A stretch of 64,000 nucleotides of DNA, taken from positions 2,108,001-2,172,000 of the forward strand of contig JAFEKR010000009.1 of the NCBI GenBank assembly GCA_019022495.1, read 5' to 3'. The translations under genes and the position numbers were made by a program. Position 1 is the stretch's first letter. Every line of letters starts with the position of its first letter. The notes under the pieces are model-generated. The model did no database searches. It worked only from the letters and a program-made list of their open reading frames with translations, and was not told the origin of the DNA. This DNA comes from Epichloe hybrida. Taxonomy: Eukaryota > Ascomycota > Sordariomycetes > Hypocreales > Clavicipitaceae. Below, in pieces: positions 1 to 11,142 of the stretch.

Positions 1-44
1 GTCTTTATGTATCTTCATCTTTATCTATACCCTTTTTTTCCTAT

Positions 45-181
45 CCCTGTTCACTTTACCTCCAAGTATAGGAGGGGGGAGAACAGTTTCATAGGTTAAA
101 CAGTATCTTCATTGCATTTAGGTCTATACCTCGGTGTACGTTGCTTGAGGGTTTCTTCCTGAAAACACAGAACCTGTCTGA
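45..181 (+). pseudogene. Fragment of a GH55 beta-1,3-glucanase gene (intron/exon junction)
   Basis: This stretch matches the region around 27,365-27,500, which is the intron end and exon start of the large GH55 gene in this window. Both copies have a G-rich run, a near-identical intron tail and an acceptor AG followed by an exon encoding Tyr-Val-Ala-x-Gly-Phe-Leu. In this copy the frame is broken: a TGA replaces the Arg codon at about 148 and a second stop follows at about 179, after which similarity ends. It is a short decayed remnant of a second GH55 copy, seen by direct comparison of the two stretches. How the copy arose (tandem duplication or TE-mediated) cannot be told from the window. 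Confidence 0.6.
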
Positions 182-207
182 CACGCTGATCGCTGTGCAT
201 AGTCCTC

Positions 208-1985
208 TCACTCCATACAGACGCCACGAGCTGGCTTTGGGTCGTAGGTACATGTTCGCTGGTTCACGCAATCGGCCTCCTCACTCGCGCACCGCAGATG
301 CAATGACTTGAAATTCCATCCTTCGGTCCACAGCTTATGGCACTTTCCCCTGCTAGTATAGCCGTAGCCGAACCACTTTCCGGAGCAGCCAGGGTCCTCC
401 CAATAGCTGATCTGAACCTGTCCGTTGGGGCAGTTGCCTATTGCTGCGACGTCGAGAGATGCAGCCTGGCAGTTGGTGTTTATACAAGTACCATCGCTGC
501 CGCCGACTATGGTCACATCATTGTACTGCTTGCCAGTGCAGTCTGCGTGGTATAGGGACCGCAGGCGGAAAGCTTTCGGGATTGCCACGCAGTAGTGATA
601 ACCTAGCCAGAGTCCGCTGCAGTCTGATCATGTATTTAATTAGTATGTGGCTTAACCATGGAGAATGAAAATGGAAGCAAGGCATGAACAAACCATTCTT
701 CACGGCGGGATTCCACTTATAGCTGCAATAGTAGTTAGTTGAGAAAGAGGGAGGAGGAGAGTTCGTGGCTAGAACTCACAAGTCATCAAGTTTAATGTCA
801 TATTTACTGGCCAAAGCCTGGCACCCATCTCCAGACACCGCCTTGTGATACTTGTCGCAGCCCTTGCGGATACCAGGCTGCACGGGTAAAGGTCTCGAAG
901 GCTTGGTGCTCGGCGTTCCAGGCACACCAACGCAAACATGGTAGCTAACCCACAAGGATCGGCACTCCGCACCCACAGCAGGGTTCCATTTCGCGAAATC
1001 GTCCAAGGTAAACGTTCCATAAGAATCGGCAATGGACTGGCAGGTATCGCCTGATTGCACCCTGTAATATGCCTTGCAGTCTTTGGCAATGCCCGGCTGC
1101 GTAGGGGATGGCCCTGAGGGGGCCTGGTCAGACTGCTTGGAGGCATCACGGCTAATGATGGACACACATGCATATGCGTTCGCCCAGAGGCCAGCGCAAC
1201 CCTTGCCGGTCCTTGGATTCCATGTCATGAAGTCCTCGAGGGAGATGCCGTTTGACGCGGCCATCTCAGCGCAGTTGTCACCCCTTTTGACCAAGTGAAA
1301 CTTGTTGCAGTTGCTGACAAGCCCAGGCTGCGTTGGCTCAGGAGTTCGGATGCCTAGTTTGTAGGGGCATGTTATCTTCGCCTTCTCCCCATGGAGAACC
1401 GAGAGCATGTAGAGAAGGGATGGACTGAACTTCTAACAAGCAGAGACAGAGACAGCATGAGAGATGGACAAGAGCGGAACATACCATTGTTAGGAGTGGT
1501 GGCGGTGGCGACGGTGGACGTTGTGCTACTGCTAGTCTTGCTTGTAGCTGTTGAACTAGAAGTTGTAGATGAAGTCTCCGCTGATGATGAAGCCGTTGTT
1601 CTAGGGGGTACAGGTTCTCCCGCGACGGCAAGGCATTAAGACCGTCCCTTGAGAAGGTTGCCGCATAAAGGGGTCACGGATGGATTCTAGGTCAAGTCAG
1701 CATTTGTAGCAAGAGTAATGCAGTTAGACGGTTCGTGCTGCTGGGACGGAACCTACTTACCCATCAGGCAAAGTCAGACTTGGGAATATACCAAGTTAAC
1801 AAGAGATCTTCGCAGTCCTCACCAGCAGCGTTATCAATCCACCAGTTACAGTAAGGGGTGGTCTTGTCATCGTACGGCAAGCCCGGCTTGTCTCCAGTGC
1901 GACTGACGGGATCTGCTTCAGGCTGTGCGGAAGCAAGCAAGAAGGTGAAAGCACTAATAAGGCCAAGAAGCTTGTTAGGAAACAT
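208..1985 (-). pseudogene. Multi-LysM secreted chitin-binding protein, two nonsense codons
   Basis: LysM domains bind chitin; secreted fungal multi-LysM proteins act as effectors or partner chitinases. Five exons fit: 1985-1761, 1686-1485, 1353-780, 722-694 and 623-208, with GT-AG introns. Together they keep one frame of 482 codons. Order: signal peptide (MFPNKLLGLISAFTFLLASA), a first LysM-like module with a CNWW motif, a Ser/Thr-rich linker, three cysteine-bearing LysM modules (GDNC, GDTC and GDGC cores), and a C-terminal cysteine-rich domain of about 110 residues. Two in-frame stops interrupt the first module: TGA at 1764-1766, where Arg before Trp-Asn-Pro is expected, and TAA at 1636-1638, where Tyr is expected. 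Everything downstream remains open, so decay looks recent. Read-through or an unusual splice form is possible but less likely. The neighbouring chitinase suggests a paired function. Confidence 0.75.
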
Positions 1986-2134
1986 GGCAAGGGCTGATAA
2001 TGGTAAACTTTTTCTCAATCTCAAGGTCTTTAACATAAACACCTGACTTTCAAAATCCTAGCGGAAAACGTGCGGCCGTCTCCATACTTAAGAAAAAAGT
2101 GTTAACATGTTCTTTTCGGTTATAAGCAACACGT
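1986..2134. promoter_or_regulatory. Upstream region of the LysM gene
   Basis: About 150 bp between the LysM start codon and a MITE-like element. No specific motif is recognised. If the LysM gene is or was transcribed, its proximal promoter lies here, and the inserted element at 2,135 would sit within the distal promoter. Confidence 0.3.
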
Positions 2135-2483
2135 GAACATGCAGTAGTGATTTTGCAATTATATAGTAGTATCTAGGCCTAAAATAAAAGAGGTATCTTT
2201 CCACGTAAATTTATAAGAGAAGTGATCTCCTACAGTTCTTTAGGCATAGGAACAAGCTAGTTTACTTAATAGAATTACTATAGGCTATAATGGGAGCTCT
2301 GTATCTTTAAAAGAAGCCTAAAAACGCGTTTTCCCTGATGTATGTATGATGTGCACATTTAATAAGATAGTGTATGAATTACGGGAGGTTACTTCTCTTA
2401 CAAAATTACGTGGAAAGATACTTCTTCCGTTTCAGGCCTAGTTACTATGCAGTGAATGATTAAAAAATCACTACTGCATGTTT
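2135..2483. mobile_element. MITE-like element with about 95-bp imperfect terminal inverted repeats
   Basis: The left end (2136 onward, AACATGCAGTAGTGATTTT) is matched in inverse orientation at the right end (to 2482), and similarity continues inward for about 95 bp on each side, including the shared segment GTATCTTTCCACGTAA. No coding capacity is visible. ACGT flanks both sides (2131-2134 and 2484-2487) and may be a 4-bp target duplication. Many differences between arms are C/T or G/A, consistent with ageing or mild RIP. The superfamily is not identified. Confidence 0.7.
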
Positions 2484-2634
2484 ACGTTTTAGGTCATGAG
2501 CTGCGACTGAACTAACATCAAAGTACGTGTACTCCGTAGCTCGCGTAGAAGCGCGGACACACCTTCTAGGGAAGGAGAGCGGAGGGCCTTCGGAAATTTG
2601 TCGACCCATAGTCCAATAGTGGTGTACATATATA

Positions 2635-2774
2635 TATCTCCTTAGACTCGGTCCACGTCGTGGAGTCACGTTAACTAGGGGTCTATATGTATCCAATTAG
2701 ATAAAAGTAAACTAGAGATACATACAGACCCTAGTTAACGTGACTCCACGAGGTGGACCGAGTCTAAGGAGATA
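2635..2774. repeat. 140-bp foldback element (57-bp near-perfect inverted repeat)
   Basis: The left arm 2635-2692 and right arm 2718-2774 are reverse complements with only a few mismatches, separated by about 25 bp of AT-rich loop. The arms begin TATCTCCTTAGACTCGGTCC. DNA or RNA from this region would form a long hairpin. It carries no ORF. It could be a foldback transposon or MITE, or the source of a hairpin RNA; only the structure is certain. Confidence 0.75.
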
Positions 2775-2979
2775 ACAGGGCATGCCTGCCACATGCAGCG
2801 TGATATCATCGTACGGATTGCCTATAGCCTATACTTCCCAATCTTCCCCAACTTTCCTGACTGACTCATTGACTTACATATGTAGGAATGTCAAAGCGAG
2901 GAAATTGTGCTCACTGCTCTCTGACGTGGAGCCCGCCGTTACTCGTGCCATGCCGTACCTTTGCTATTGTAGGTATAGT

Positions 2980-3217
2980 CTAACCCCTGTATGATTTTAC
3001 TAAGGTACATGACTAGGGGTAGTAGGCTATTAATAAATCACTAGGTAAGGTAAAAGGTACCTTAGATTATATGTAATTTACTAAGACTTCTTAGTATACT
3101 TTACTAGTGTTTAAACCCTTATTACCCCCTAATAGCTTTACTAACTATAGCTACTTATAGCTCATAGTACTACCCTACGTAGGGCTTGTAGTGAGTGTAA
3201 AATCATTTAGGGGTCAG
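2980..3217. mobile_element. Short MITE-like element with 21-bp terminal inverted repeats
   Basis: The left terminus CTAACCCCTGTATGATTTTAC (2980-3000) and the reverse complement of the right terminus (3197-3217) match at 18 of 21 positions. The interior is AT-rich, with no protein-coding frame. It is the third inverted-repeat element within 1.1 kb, making this intergenic segment an insertion hotspot. No target duplication could be assigned with confidence. Confidence 0.5.
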
Positions 3218-3631
3218 GTACTCATGTCCGAAATCTTTTCCCATCCCCAAAGCTCTTCTTTTATGTAGAGGTGCTTCCACACTAAAAGTGTGTGTGGAGA
3301 CTTTAGCTTAGGAAGTTTGAAAGCTCTGGTCGGAAATTTGCGTCCCCCTCTTATCTCTCTTATGTACATGTACTAAGGGGAAGATGCAGCCCGCCCCACA
3401 ACATCCAGTTTTTATGTACATCTTCGCACGGCACAGACATCATGTGAAAGGTCCTTTTTCATCAGTTTCTTCAATCAATTAAAGCATCAAGTCTCATCGT
3501 TTGCATCGTGTGTTTTTGTTACCCCTTGTCTTATTGTAGCACCACCTGCTTTCTCTCATTTTTCCTTGTCCCCGCTTGCCCTATCTTGCGACTCTACCTT
3601 TTCTCACCTAATAGCTCTGTATGAGACCCTC

Positions 3632-5439
3632 ATGTCGGACATTCCCAGTAGCCCTCAGCCTGACGCAGGGAATCAATGGGCTGATGCCGGCAGCTGGGAT
3701 ATCGCATGGATTGAGCCCGACGTACCCGCACACGTGTATCGCGATGAAGTCTGTGTAGCAGCGCTTCGTGGTGAAAGTGTCCCTTTGGACATGACAAAAG
3801 TTCATCATGTCACCAGACTGTGTGTATTGCGAGGCATTCGACATCACCCAGGCTTCGCTACAGAGCTACGCAATTTGCCGCGATACCCCGAGTTCACAAG
3901 GGCGCTGAACGCCCGGGATATAATGAGCAATGTCATTCCCGACATGAGCAAACCTGAGGAATATCCCTATTGTATATGGTATCCGGACACCGCGAGCGAG
4001 GATACATATCGCTCGCTTGTCGCTAGGTATCCGCAGATGCGCTACAATGTTGGACGAGCTTGTGCGGTTGCTGGATATGCCGAGCTGTATCATGAACTAG
4101 GCTTGCTTCCCGACATCTCCATCGCGGAAGAGGCTAGGGATAAAAGTCAATGCCCTGCGATACTTGAACACATCCAGAAGCAACCGGTTCGCTGGCTAGT
4201 CATGGACGACTACACAAGATCAGTCAATCTTGATCAGCCTGTCCCTGCAAGGTACGGCCTCAACGGAGACACCGCGGTGACCTCCAGCCTTGATTACAAA
4301 CGGAGGTTCAAGAAGCCTTCAGTCGGTAATAACTTCGTCCCCTGGACCAAAACATTTGACAGTAGCGAGGGGACATGTGAAAGCGCCTCCGACTTCTTCA
4401 ATATTACCGAGGATTGCGGCATCGACGAGTACGAGGGCTATTCTGAAAATCGGGTGACGGCTTCCGACGGGCCCTGGCCTCGCAACATACCTCGCAAGAC
4501 CACCTTTGAGATGACGGAACTTTTGTGGAATCCACTCCCTTTTGATCTACCCCAGGGTAACAAAGATATCCTCATTCTCATGGCGGCGTTTTACGGGGAC
4601 CTTGATAGATACGAGCGCCTAAGACGACCCACTCTTCTGCTTCGAGAGAAGCAATGTGTCATCCGCGGCATATATCATAATACGATGTTTGCAAAGTGGT
4701 GGTCTAAACAGCCTGCTGATAACCTGCCCGACGGGTGCGAAAGGGCTATCACTGCTCGCTTTCTCATGAACAATGACCTCAGCAGAGTGACGCCTGAGAC
4801 CCCACAAAGCGCGATTCCGTACTGGTTCTGGTATCCTAATATAGCTAGTCCTGAAACGTACCTTGAATTTGCTCGCAGACAACCGGACAGAAAACCACAG
4901 GTCGCGCTGGCCCTGATGGCCGGCAACTATCAATCTGCATGGGATATGCTGGATATCGAGCCGATCAAAGATCTGTTCTTGGAAGCCATTATACACCATA
5001 ATCCCCACTTTCTCAAAGACTTGCGCAAGAGATGCGCCAATCGTGGGCTTTCAGACTTGGAGGAGTCTGCCCGGGGGGCTTAGTGCAGGGCAACGTACCA
5101 GGCAAGCTTGCAAGCCTCAGTTTACGGGCGTCGTGGCAAATGAAGTGTTTCCAGACGATGTCGTGTTGGATGACACCTGTATTACCGGTATTGATCATGT
5201 ATATGACATCTTTGGGGTTAATGTTGACGCCGTGGAGCTGTTCGCCAGCCTTTTTGGAACAGAACTCATGCCCAAGAGCTCGGACTAGGTGCGGGATCTT
5301 AAGAAGCTTTATGATGAGATGCGTGGACAACCTCTAGACGCGCCGATCCCAGTCTCAGAGCTGCAAAAGAAGTCGTCATGGCTGTACGAGTCGACTAAGT
5401 TTGGTAGAGGATGGGCCGGGGATCACTATAGCATGTAGA
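3632..5439 (+). pseudogene. Hypothetical protein with internal duplication; 3' end broken
   Basis: An open frame from ATG 3632 to the TAG at 5083 encodes about 483 residues. The family is not recognised. Two halves are alike: each has Cys-Val-x-Arg-Gly-Ile followed by His, then a Pro-Tyr-x-x-Trp-Tyr-Pro motif and Ala-Ser-x-Glu-Thr-Tyr, so the protein arose by internal duplication (about residues 60-170 and 330-470). Coding continues after the stop in another frame (about 5115-5288), which itself meets TAG at 5286-5288; beyond that the same frame runs 49 further codons to a TAG at 5437-5439. So there is a frameshift or missed intron near 5040-5110 plus a nonsense codon. The product may be truncated at 483 residues. 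No signal peptide is seen. Confidence 0.5.
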
Positions 5440-5754
5440 GGAAATTTTTTGCTATGTATAAATATGTCTTACAAACCACTGCTTAACTTTTTCATTGTCA
5501 GTATCTAGTGTTGCGTTGCTTATGGCTAGACTGATTGGGGCTACTTGAGAAGATTTTCTGTCCTAGTTTCTTAATAAGCTCTTTCCTTTAACCAGGTCAG
5601 TAATCCTTTGCTTATTGAGGAACTCACCTACACATTGGGTCATTTGGTGTAGTCCATTCTGTCATTCATTTATCTCTTCTTTTGTGCATATTTCTGTTTT
5701 GTGCCAATTCACTCCTTTGGTTTATCCGTGTCCAGGCTACATCAGCTAGCCCCT
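5440..5754. promoter_or_regulatory. Intergenic, upstream of the chitinase
   Basis: AT-rich, pyrimidine-rich upstream sequence before the chitinase ATG at 5755. No gene or defined motif is seen. Confidence 0.3.
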
Positions 5755-8700
5755 ATGACCTTGTCACTATTTCTAGCCGCATTCCTGTTGGCGGCCAGCT
5801 GGGTGCAGACAGCGGGCGCGGTCTTGCCTGAGCTAGAACGGTTCTACTCGGATTTAAAACTATGCCCTGCTACTTGTCATTCAAGCAATGATCCAAGCAA
5901 CTGGACAATTTATCATGAAGTACGAAGGCTGGACGTCTGCAATCAACCTGTCCTCCTAGACTTCAACCTATACACAACAATTGAAGACCAAGCAACGGAC
6001 GTAACAATCCGCAGCTGTACGGTCGGAAATGCTGATGCCAAGGTCAACCTGTTGCTCTTGAAGTAGCCATTCTTCAAAAGCCAGTCTGATCATTTAGAAC
6101 AGAGCTCTGCCGGATCTGCTCCTAGGCTTGCAAATCGTGCCGATGCAAAATATCTTCACTGTGGACGATAGCCACCATCGCTCCAACAGCTGTTCAAACG
6201 CCACACGATCCGCTACAAAAACTCAGCTACTTCAATGGGGAATGCAGAGCAACACCGCATCGAAAGATGTTGAGGTTGCTTCGGGTAAGTTACAGGAGTA
6301 TTTCGCCCGGCATGGACCCTGTAACAGCAAAGTTATGCTCGCCAAATACAACGAGACCTTAGTCGGTGTGTATCTGGGATCTTCTGTCGACAACAGATCC
6401 GCCAAGGACCTTATCCAACGATTCATCAACAAGGTTAAAGAGGAGGGAGTTGGAACTCGAAAGGCAATTCAAATTTGCAGGAGCAACAGCACCGCCAACG
6501 AGGTTTTGGGCGTTGTTGCTGATACAAAGGGCAACTTCTCAGCTATTCAGGAAGCTCTCAAGTCATGGAGAAATGCTCGGTGTCTAAAAAACGCAGAGAA
6601 GTCTAGAAACTTGTCTCCTACGCACATCTGGTTGTCAAAACAGAAGCCGGGTATTTATGGCCACAACGAATCCGTGGCCGTAGGTCACAATCACACCACC
6701 AGACGTCATATTGGATCTCACGGTCACCCTCATGTTGGAAATGGCCATGCTAGACGCCATATCTCATTCAAGAACATCAACGCCCGTGATGGAGGCCCCC
6801 TCTCTGAAAAAGTTTTGTGGGAGACTATTCGAGTCTTCACAGGCGACTCCTGTGCCAGTTTGGCCGATGAGTGCGGAGTCTCAGGGAACGACTTTATGGA
6901 CTACAACTCCCGGAAGTCAAACCTTTGTTCGACTTTGGCTGAAGGGCAAGAAGTATGCTGCTCTCGTGGGACGTTGCCAGATCGCCGACCCAAGCCTGGT
7001 GACGACGGCATTTGCGCCTGGAAAAGAGTCGAAGCTGGAGAGTATTGCCAGCTGATGGCAGTCTCCAATGGTCTTGAGCTTGAAGACCTTTCAAAATTTA
7101 ATCAGGAGACCTGGGGGTGGACTGGATGCAATAATCTTCAAGCCGGTCTGAGGATCTGTCTCAGTGAGGGCAGGCCACCAATGCCGGAACAAGTTTCGAA
7201 TGCCGTCTGTGGTCCGACAGTTCCTGGGACCCTGCCTTCTGTGACTGGTTAAAAACTTGCAGATATGAATCCCTGCCCTCTTAATACTTGCTGTAACATT
7301 TGGGGCCAGTGTGGAACCACGTCCGACTTCTGCACCGTGTCAAGGTCTCCAACAGGCAATCCTGGGACTTCTGCGCCAGGGGAAAATGGCTGCATCTCGA
7401 ACTGTGGCACCAGAATGATCACTGGGGCCGCCCCGGAAGGCGGATTCAAGAAGATTGGTTATTTTGAGGCTTGGAACTATGCACGATCTTGCCTACAGAT
7501 GAATGTGTTGCGGATTGATTCCTCATACACACACGTGCATTTTTCTTTCGCTGAGATAGACAATAACTTCAACGTCGTCATACCCGAGCGAATGACAGAC
7601 CAATGGGATGCTTTCATCTCCAACAAAACCCCGTTTAAGAAGATTCTCGCATTCGGCGGGTGGGCTTTCTCGACGGAGGCTGGAACGGCGCATGTTTTGC
7701 CCCAGGCTGTATCAGACGCGAATCGCGATCTGTTTGCTCGCCGTGTGGTACAATTTGCCGTGGAAAATAAGCTTGATGGCCTCAATTTCGATTGGGAATA
7801 CCCCGGAGCTACTGACATCAACAATGTACCCGGGTCAGAGGAGGATGGGCCGAACTACTTGAAGTTTCTCGCAAATGTCCGCAAGCGATTGCCTGGGGAT
7901 AAGAGCTTGTCTATTGCCGCGCCTGCATCATTCTGGTACCTCAAGGCCTTCCCCATTCGCAACATCGCCAGAGTCGTGGATTACATCGTCTACATGACCT
8001 ACGACTTCATGGTGAGTCTGCTCGTGATACTTTTCATCTCCATCGCGGCTCTGTCTAAAAGAGTATCACAGGCAACCAAGCACTTCAAGGTCGCTGACAA
8101 TCATTCGAACTACATCAGGCCAATGGGACGTAGGCAATCGATGGGCCAGTCCCGGTTGTCCCGAGGGAAATTGCCTTCGGTCTCATGTTAATATGACAGA
8201 GACGATTAATGCTCTGACCATGATCACGAAAGCTGGAGTTCCCAGCGCCAAGATAATAGTCGGCGTATCTAGCTACGGAAGGTCTTTCAGAATGGAGTCT
8301 CCAGGCTGCACTGGTCCAGACTGTAAACTCCAACCATCCCTTCTAACCCCTTCATGCTCAAGATATTCGCTCACAGTGATCCTGGGTGGAAACAGGTCGC
8401 TACCTTGGCACTCGCCAAGAGTCCAAGGCTAAGAAAGGCCGATGTACAGATACAGCTGGCTACATTGCGAATGCCGAGCTCAGAGAGATTATTGACGAGA
8501 ACCAAAACATCAAGAAGTGGTATGATTCGGAAACTGACACGGATACCTGGTCTACGACGACGTCGAATGGGTAGCCTACATGAACGAAGGAACAAAAATG
8601 GGTCGAAGTCTCTGGTATGAACTGTCCCGCTTCGGCGGCACATCAGACTGGGCGGTCGATTTGCAATACGTGAGTCTCCAAGCCTGTCTACAGTCTTCTC

Positions 8701-10200
8701 CTCTTACTTTGTTACCCGAAACCTCTATTCCTAAAACAAGCTGCTCGATCTAGTTCCTCATCCGCCCACCGATGCAGAGCCCTGGGGCAACTTTGATTCT
8801 CCCATAGACGTTGAGCAGGCCCCGCCTTGCTGCTACGCACGATTCAACAGCCTGGAGGAGCTCGATAAGGCTGAATTTGATAAACGCTGCGGCCCTCAAT
8901 ACATACTCGCCACTCTTGGTAAAATGATGGACGAGGCTGTCAATGAATATATTAATATCCTGAAAGGCGATTATGCCAAATACTTTGGCTTATATGCTAA
9001 TCATGTGGCCGGATCTGCTCATCGTGCTCTTCGGTCCTTTTTGACAGAAAAGGGCAACAAATACTTCAATTGCAAAGTTGTGGAGGAGGTAACCTGGTGA
9101 GTTCTTCTTCTTCTTCCCCGCAATCGCAGCACTAGAAGTCGGACACTTGCCTTCTGTTTCTATCGCAGCACTGCTTCTGACCACACCATCGTGTTTCTAG
9201 TTGCCGAGGCTGCGAGTATAAGCATGGCAAAGGATCCTCGCAATGCAAATACTGCGAGTATGAAATGTGCGCCCACTCTACGCCATGGGGTGTTGAGTCG
9301 AAATGGATGAATGTCAGTCAACCGTGCCCCAATGACATGTCCAAGAGAGGTTTCGAGCCTGAGGCGGGATACGATTCTCAAACAGTGTTTTGGGATCTGC
9401 CTGGCGACTATGCAGACAAGTTCTGGACCGACGTTAGCAACGAGCTCGGCGTGCCAACGGAGAAGTTTCATATTACCCCCGAAAGAAGGGTGGATAATTC
9501 TTGGACGGATCGAGAGTGTGATCTAGATGGAGTCTGGTCCAAACCATCTTGCCACTGGAGAGGCCACTGGTTCCACGCTCCAGAGATTCGGCATTTCCAC
9601 GAGTCAGACGTCTATAACCCTAAAACAGTTTTCAAATCCGCCATTGATGCCGTGAGCCACATGGGAAACGATCTCGAAGTCATGTCACTGGAAATCTCTC
9701 TGGCACGTTCCGAAGGTAGCGGCAAGGATCTTGTCGATGCAGTGTCTGTTCCTGTCCTCATGGTGCAAGAAGCCCTTAAGGCCATGAAAAAGGTGGCCGA
9801 GTTTGGAAAAGACATCGAGGAGAAGGATAAAAAGATGCTTGCTCTCAACTTCCTCATGGCCTTGTTCTTCTTTTTGCCAGCCGTCGGAAATGCGGTCGCC
9901 AGCGTGGGTCTCGCTACACTAGGTCGCTTTCTGGCCACACTGGGAGAACTTGGCAATATCGGCCAGGGCATATACGACATTGTAGACGACCCCAAGTCCG
10001 CTCCTTTGGCAATATCTGGCATAATATTGGGCGCGGGGGCTTTGAAGGACATAGCCAAGGTGAGAAAAGCAGCTGACTTGCAACGAGGAATGAGTTCGCA
10101 AATGATCAAGCCCATGGGTGGTGACGTTGAAGCACGCCTAAACATCATTAAAAGAAGGGGGGACACTGGTCAGAAGCAAGATAATTTGTGCCTGGTATGA
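5755..10200 (+). pseudogene. Subgroup-C LysM/CBM18/GH18 chitinase (zymocin alpha/beta-like), decayed
   Basis: Family role: secreted endochitinase related to the chitin-attacking subunit of Kluyveromyces zymocin. Order: signal peptide (5755 on), N-terminal Cys-containing region, two LysM modules (about 6800-7180), a hevein-type CBM18 (Cys-rich, about 7265-7400), a GH18 barrel with the catalytic DGLNFDWEYPG motif near 7776-7808, then the long C-terminal region of this subgroup with a hydrophobic segment (about 9838-10030). Well-supported introns: 8012-8118, 8323-8395 and 9097-9200; another starts at 8670. Breaks: TAA at 7250-7252 in frame just before the CBM18; an apparent one-base loss near 8007-8011; another near 8543, after which the expected downstream residues resume in a shifted frame. 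The join between the first exon and 6098 is also uncertain. Three breaks argue for a pseudogene over annotation error, but base-calling error at the two indels is not excluded. Confidence 0.8.
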
Positions 10201-11142
10201 GCACGGCGCAAGTACAAAAAAAGGAGATAGTATGAGATTAAAGAATGACTTATACAATTCATTCCTATTTAAATATTTATTGGACAACCAAAGAGGGTTT
10301 ACACTTAGCATAGTTAAATCTATTCGCAACATGTGAGAACGAGACGAATTCGTCTCGCATACGTCAAGTGTTAAAGTTTTTCTCTCTAAGGAATGAAAAA
10401 AGGCTCTGGTTACATGCTTTAATTTCGGTCAGTTGACTGCAAATTTGCTAAAGTTGTTATCAGGCTACAGTTCTCATTCATAAAGTTGCAAATGCTGTCT
10501 GATAAATACTTGCGGCAATAACGGCTCTTCTATTTCTGTATGCAATACTAGTGGAGACTGGCACTTTGCTGCCAGTTGTGGACACGAAAGATGCTGCACT
10601 TACGACAGCGGTCTACCTCGATGTGCTTGTTAGGCAAAAAAAAAAGAAGTACCTCATGACTACAGATAATCCTGACCGCAGGGCGTCCGTCATCACTGCC
10701 CTTGCGCCATTCGCGAAAAAGCCCCGAGAGCCGGTTTGCGATGCCTCGATAAGCCGCGACGCCGAATGTTGGAAAGCTAGAGGTCTTGTTCGAGGAGAGG
10801 ATGAGCTATCATTTCAAAAGCGTTGCAGTACATGGCCGGCCAAGATACTCGGATGTTTTGGCAACATACGTTCCAACTCTGACCCAGTCTAACTGAACAA
10901 AGCTAGTTGCCTCTTGACTCTGCTGACGGTGACGATGTTTTGTCGTGGCGACCTGGCCAATTTCTTACATCCAAGCATGTGAGGAGCGGTCTTACGGAGG
11001 TACGCGAAATTTGGCTGACTTGTCCGAGTGGCTATGCTGCACTTTCACAGAATGTACAAGATGTGACGAATTTGGGCCGCTTCGTTGGAGACCATGATTG
11101 GCGCTTGGAAAAGTGGTTGGTCTGCGGAACCACTTGTATGGG
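10201..11142. other. Intergenic region with a cysteine-rich coding fragment
   Basis: Frame 10489-10635 (+) encodes a short cysteine-rich run with CGNNGSS, a CC pair and a terminal CAC before a stop, lacking an upstream ATG. It resembles the last exon of a small secreted cysteine-rich protein. The 5' part was not found. An A-rich run follows (about 10637-10646). A frame at 10551-10892 has no recognisable similarity and is not called. The rest shows nothing supported. Confidence 0.3.

Noticed and set aside
10551..10892. 113-codon frame with an A-run, considered as a separate gene
   Set aside because: It overlaps the cysteine-rich fragment in another frame and shows no family pattern.
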